A stretch of DNA of 5,869 nt from Sphingomonas sp. (GTDB taxonomy: Bacteria > Pseudomonadota > Alphaproteobacteria > Sphingomonadales > Sphingomonadaceae), in NCBI GenBank assembly GCA_013812805.1, contig JACCSV010000184.1, positions 1 to 5,869 on the forward strand. The letters run 5' to 3'. The translations under genes were made by a program, and so were the position numbers. Within the stretch, counting starts at the first letter, position 1, and every line of letters starts with the position of its first letter. Below, in pieces: positions 5,123 to 5,869 of the stretch. The notes under the pieces are model-generated. The model was not told where the DNA came from and ran no database searches. It saw nothing but the letters and a program-made list of their open reading frames with translations.

Positions 5123-5869
5123 AACTCTTGCGTTTGCTCGTCGCGCCGCTTGCCGGCGCGCTCTTGGTTACCGGCGTCCAGGCGCAGACGGCCTCCGATC
5201 CAGGCGCCGCCCAGCGCATCCGCGCCGATGTCGAATTCCTTGCAAGCGACCTGCTCGAAGGCCGCGACACGGGTTCGCGGGGCCACGAGATCGCCGCTTC
5301 CTATGTCGCCTCGCGATTCAAGTCGATCGGCCTCAAACCGGGGGGCGAAAACGGCGGCTGGTACCAGCAAGTCCCGTTCCGCCGGGCGACCAACGCGGCG
5401 CCGCCTGTGGTCAGCCTTGCGATCGGAAGCGCGCGTACGCCCCTGGCGTACGGCACCGACGTCGCGGTCCGCCCGAGCCTGGTCGAAAAGCAGCGGAAGT
5501 TCGAAGCGGCGCTGGTGTTCGTCGGCCATGGGCTCGTCGACCCTCGGCTTGGGCTCAACGATTATGCCGGCATCGACCCGCGCGGCAAGATCGTCGTTGC
5601 GCTGTCGGGAACGCCCAAGGGGTTGGCTAGCGACGTTGCTGCGCATCTCGGGTCGATGAAGGACGATTTCGCCGCCCAGCGCGGGGCGATCGGCTACCTC
5701 GAGCTCCCCAGCGACGGACCCGGAGCGCGTTGGAACTCGGTAAGCGCGATCGCCTCACGACCGATGATCGACTGGGTGGACGCCCAAGGCGTGACCGGCG
5801 CCGGCGCCGTGGCCAGGCTAACCCGGATCGCGGTGTCGGAAGCGATTGCCGCGCGTCTGTTCAAGTCCA
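5119..5869 (+). CDS. Exported M28-family metallopeptidase, N-terminal part (3' end outside the window)
   Basis: The frame is open for 250 codons to the right edge. It begins with GTG at 5119-5121, overlapping the galE stop (GTGA), so it is probably translationally coupled. Residues 1-22 are a classic signal peptide: K2 and R5, a Leu/Val/Ala-rich core, and V-Q-A before likely cleavage after A22. The mature start, with EFLASDLLEGRDTGSRG, HEIAASYVASRFKSIGLKPGG and WYQQVPF, is typical of M28 aminopeptidases. AALVFVGHGLVDP (130-142) followed by NDYAGIDPRGKIVVALSGTP matches the opening of the inserted PA domain. The zinc ligands and catalytic acid lie downstream, beyond the window, so activity cannot be judged. 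The family releases N-terminal amino acids from peptides, here presumably in the periplasm or outside the cell. No frameshift is seen in the visible part. Confidence 0.88.
   Translation, partial: MKLLRLLVAPLAGALLVTGVQAQTASDPGAAQRIRADVEFLASDLLEGRDTGSRGHEIAASYVASRFKSIGLKPGGENGGWYQQVPFRRATNAAPPVVSLAIGSARTPLAYGTDVAVRPSLVEKQRKFEAALVFVGHGLVDPRLGLNDYAGIDPRGKIVVALSGTPKGLASDVAAHLGSMKDDFAAQRGAIGYLELPSDGPGARWNSVSAIASRPMIDWVDAQGVTGAGAVARLTRIAVSEAIAARLFKS

Noticed and set aside
4945..5646. A 233-residue minus-strand open frame across the galE end and the peptidase start
   Set aside because: It is antisense to galE and to a clear signal-peptide M28 peptidase; the translation is arginine-rich and without motifs.

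Overview
The window is GC-rich, densely packed DNA that reads as alphaproteobacterial and most likely sphingomonad-like. That placement is an inference from base composition, compact gene spacing, a GTG-started signal-peptide M28 peptidase and the style of the protein sequences; no rRNA or other marker gene is present to confirm it. Six protein genes account for almost all of the sequence, two of them cut by the window edges. I see no tRNA, rRNA, CRISPR array, insertion sequence or convincing intrinsic terminator.

Layout: (1) 2-298 (+), the C-terminal part of a GNAT acetyltransferase. (2) 295-963 (-), a 222-residue protein with a plausible Cys-His-Asp triad. (3) 944-3211 (-), a 755-residue fusion of an ATP-grasp ligase and a PLP-dependent amino acid decarboxylase of the diaminopimelate/ornithine decarboxylase barrel type. 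It lies upstream of gene 2, overlaps it by 20 bases, and the two form one leftward operon. (4) 3212-3394, a divergent intergenic region whose right half is strikingly AT-rich and contains a perfect 14-base palindrome. (5) 3395-4087 (+), an Fe(II)/2-oxoglutarate oxygenase resembling Asp/Asn beta-hydroxylases. (6) 4121-5122 (+), galE, UDP-glucose 4-epimerase. (7) 5119-5869 (+), the N-terminal part of an exported M28-family metallopeptidase, overlapping galE by four bases.

The most interesting part is the leftward pair with the divergent oxygenase. One polypeptide joins an amide-forming ligase to an amino acid decarboxylase, its operon partner looks like a cysteine-dependent hydrolase or acyltransferase, and an oxygenase of a family that hydroxylates amino acid or peptide side chains shares the intergenic region. 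The logic recalls butirosin side-chain assembly (separate ligase BtrJ, decarboxylase BtrK, acyltransferase BtrH), but no carrier protein, precursor peptide or transporter is visible here. A small uncharacterised amino-acid or peptide conjugation pathway is therefore a hypothesis, not a demonstrated system. galE and the M28 peptidase look like housekeeping or envelope genes that may be only co-transcribed with the oxygenase.
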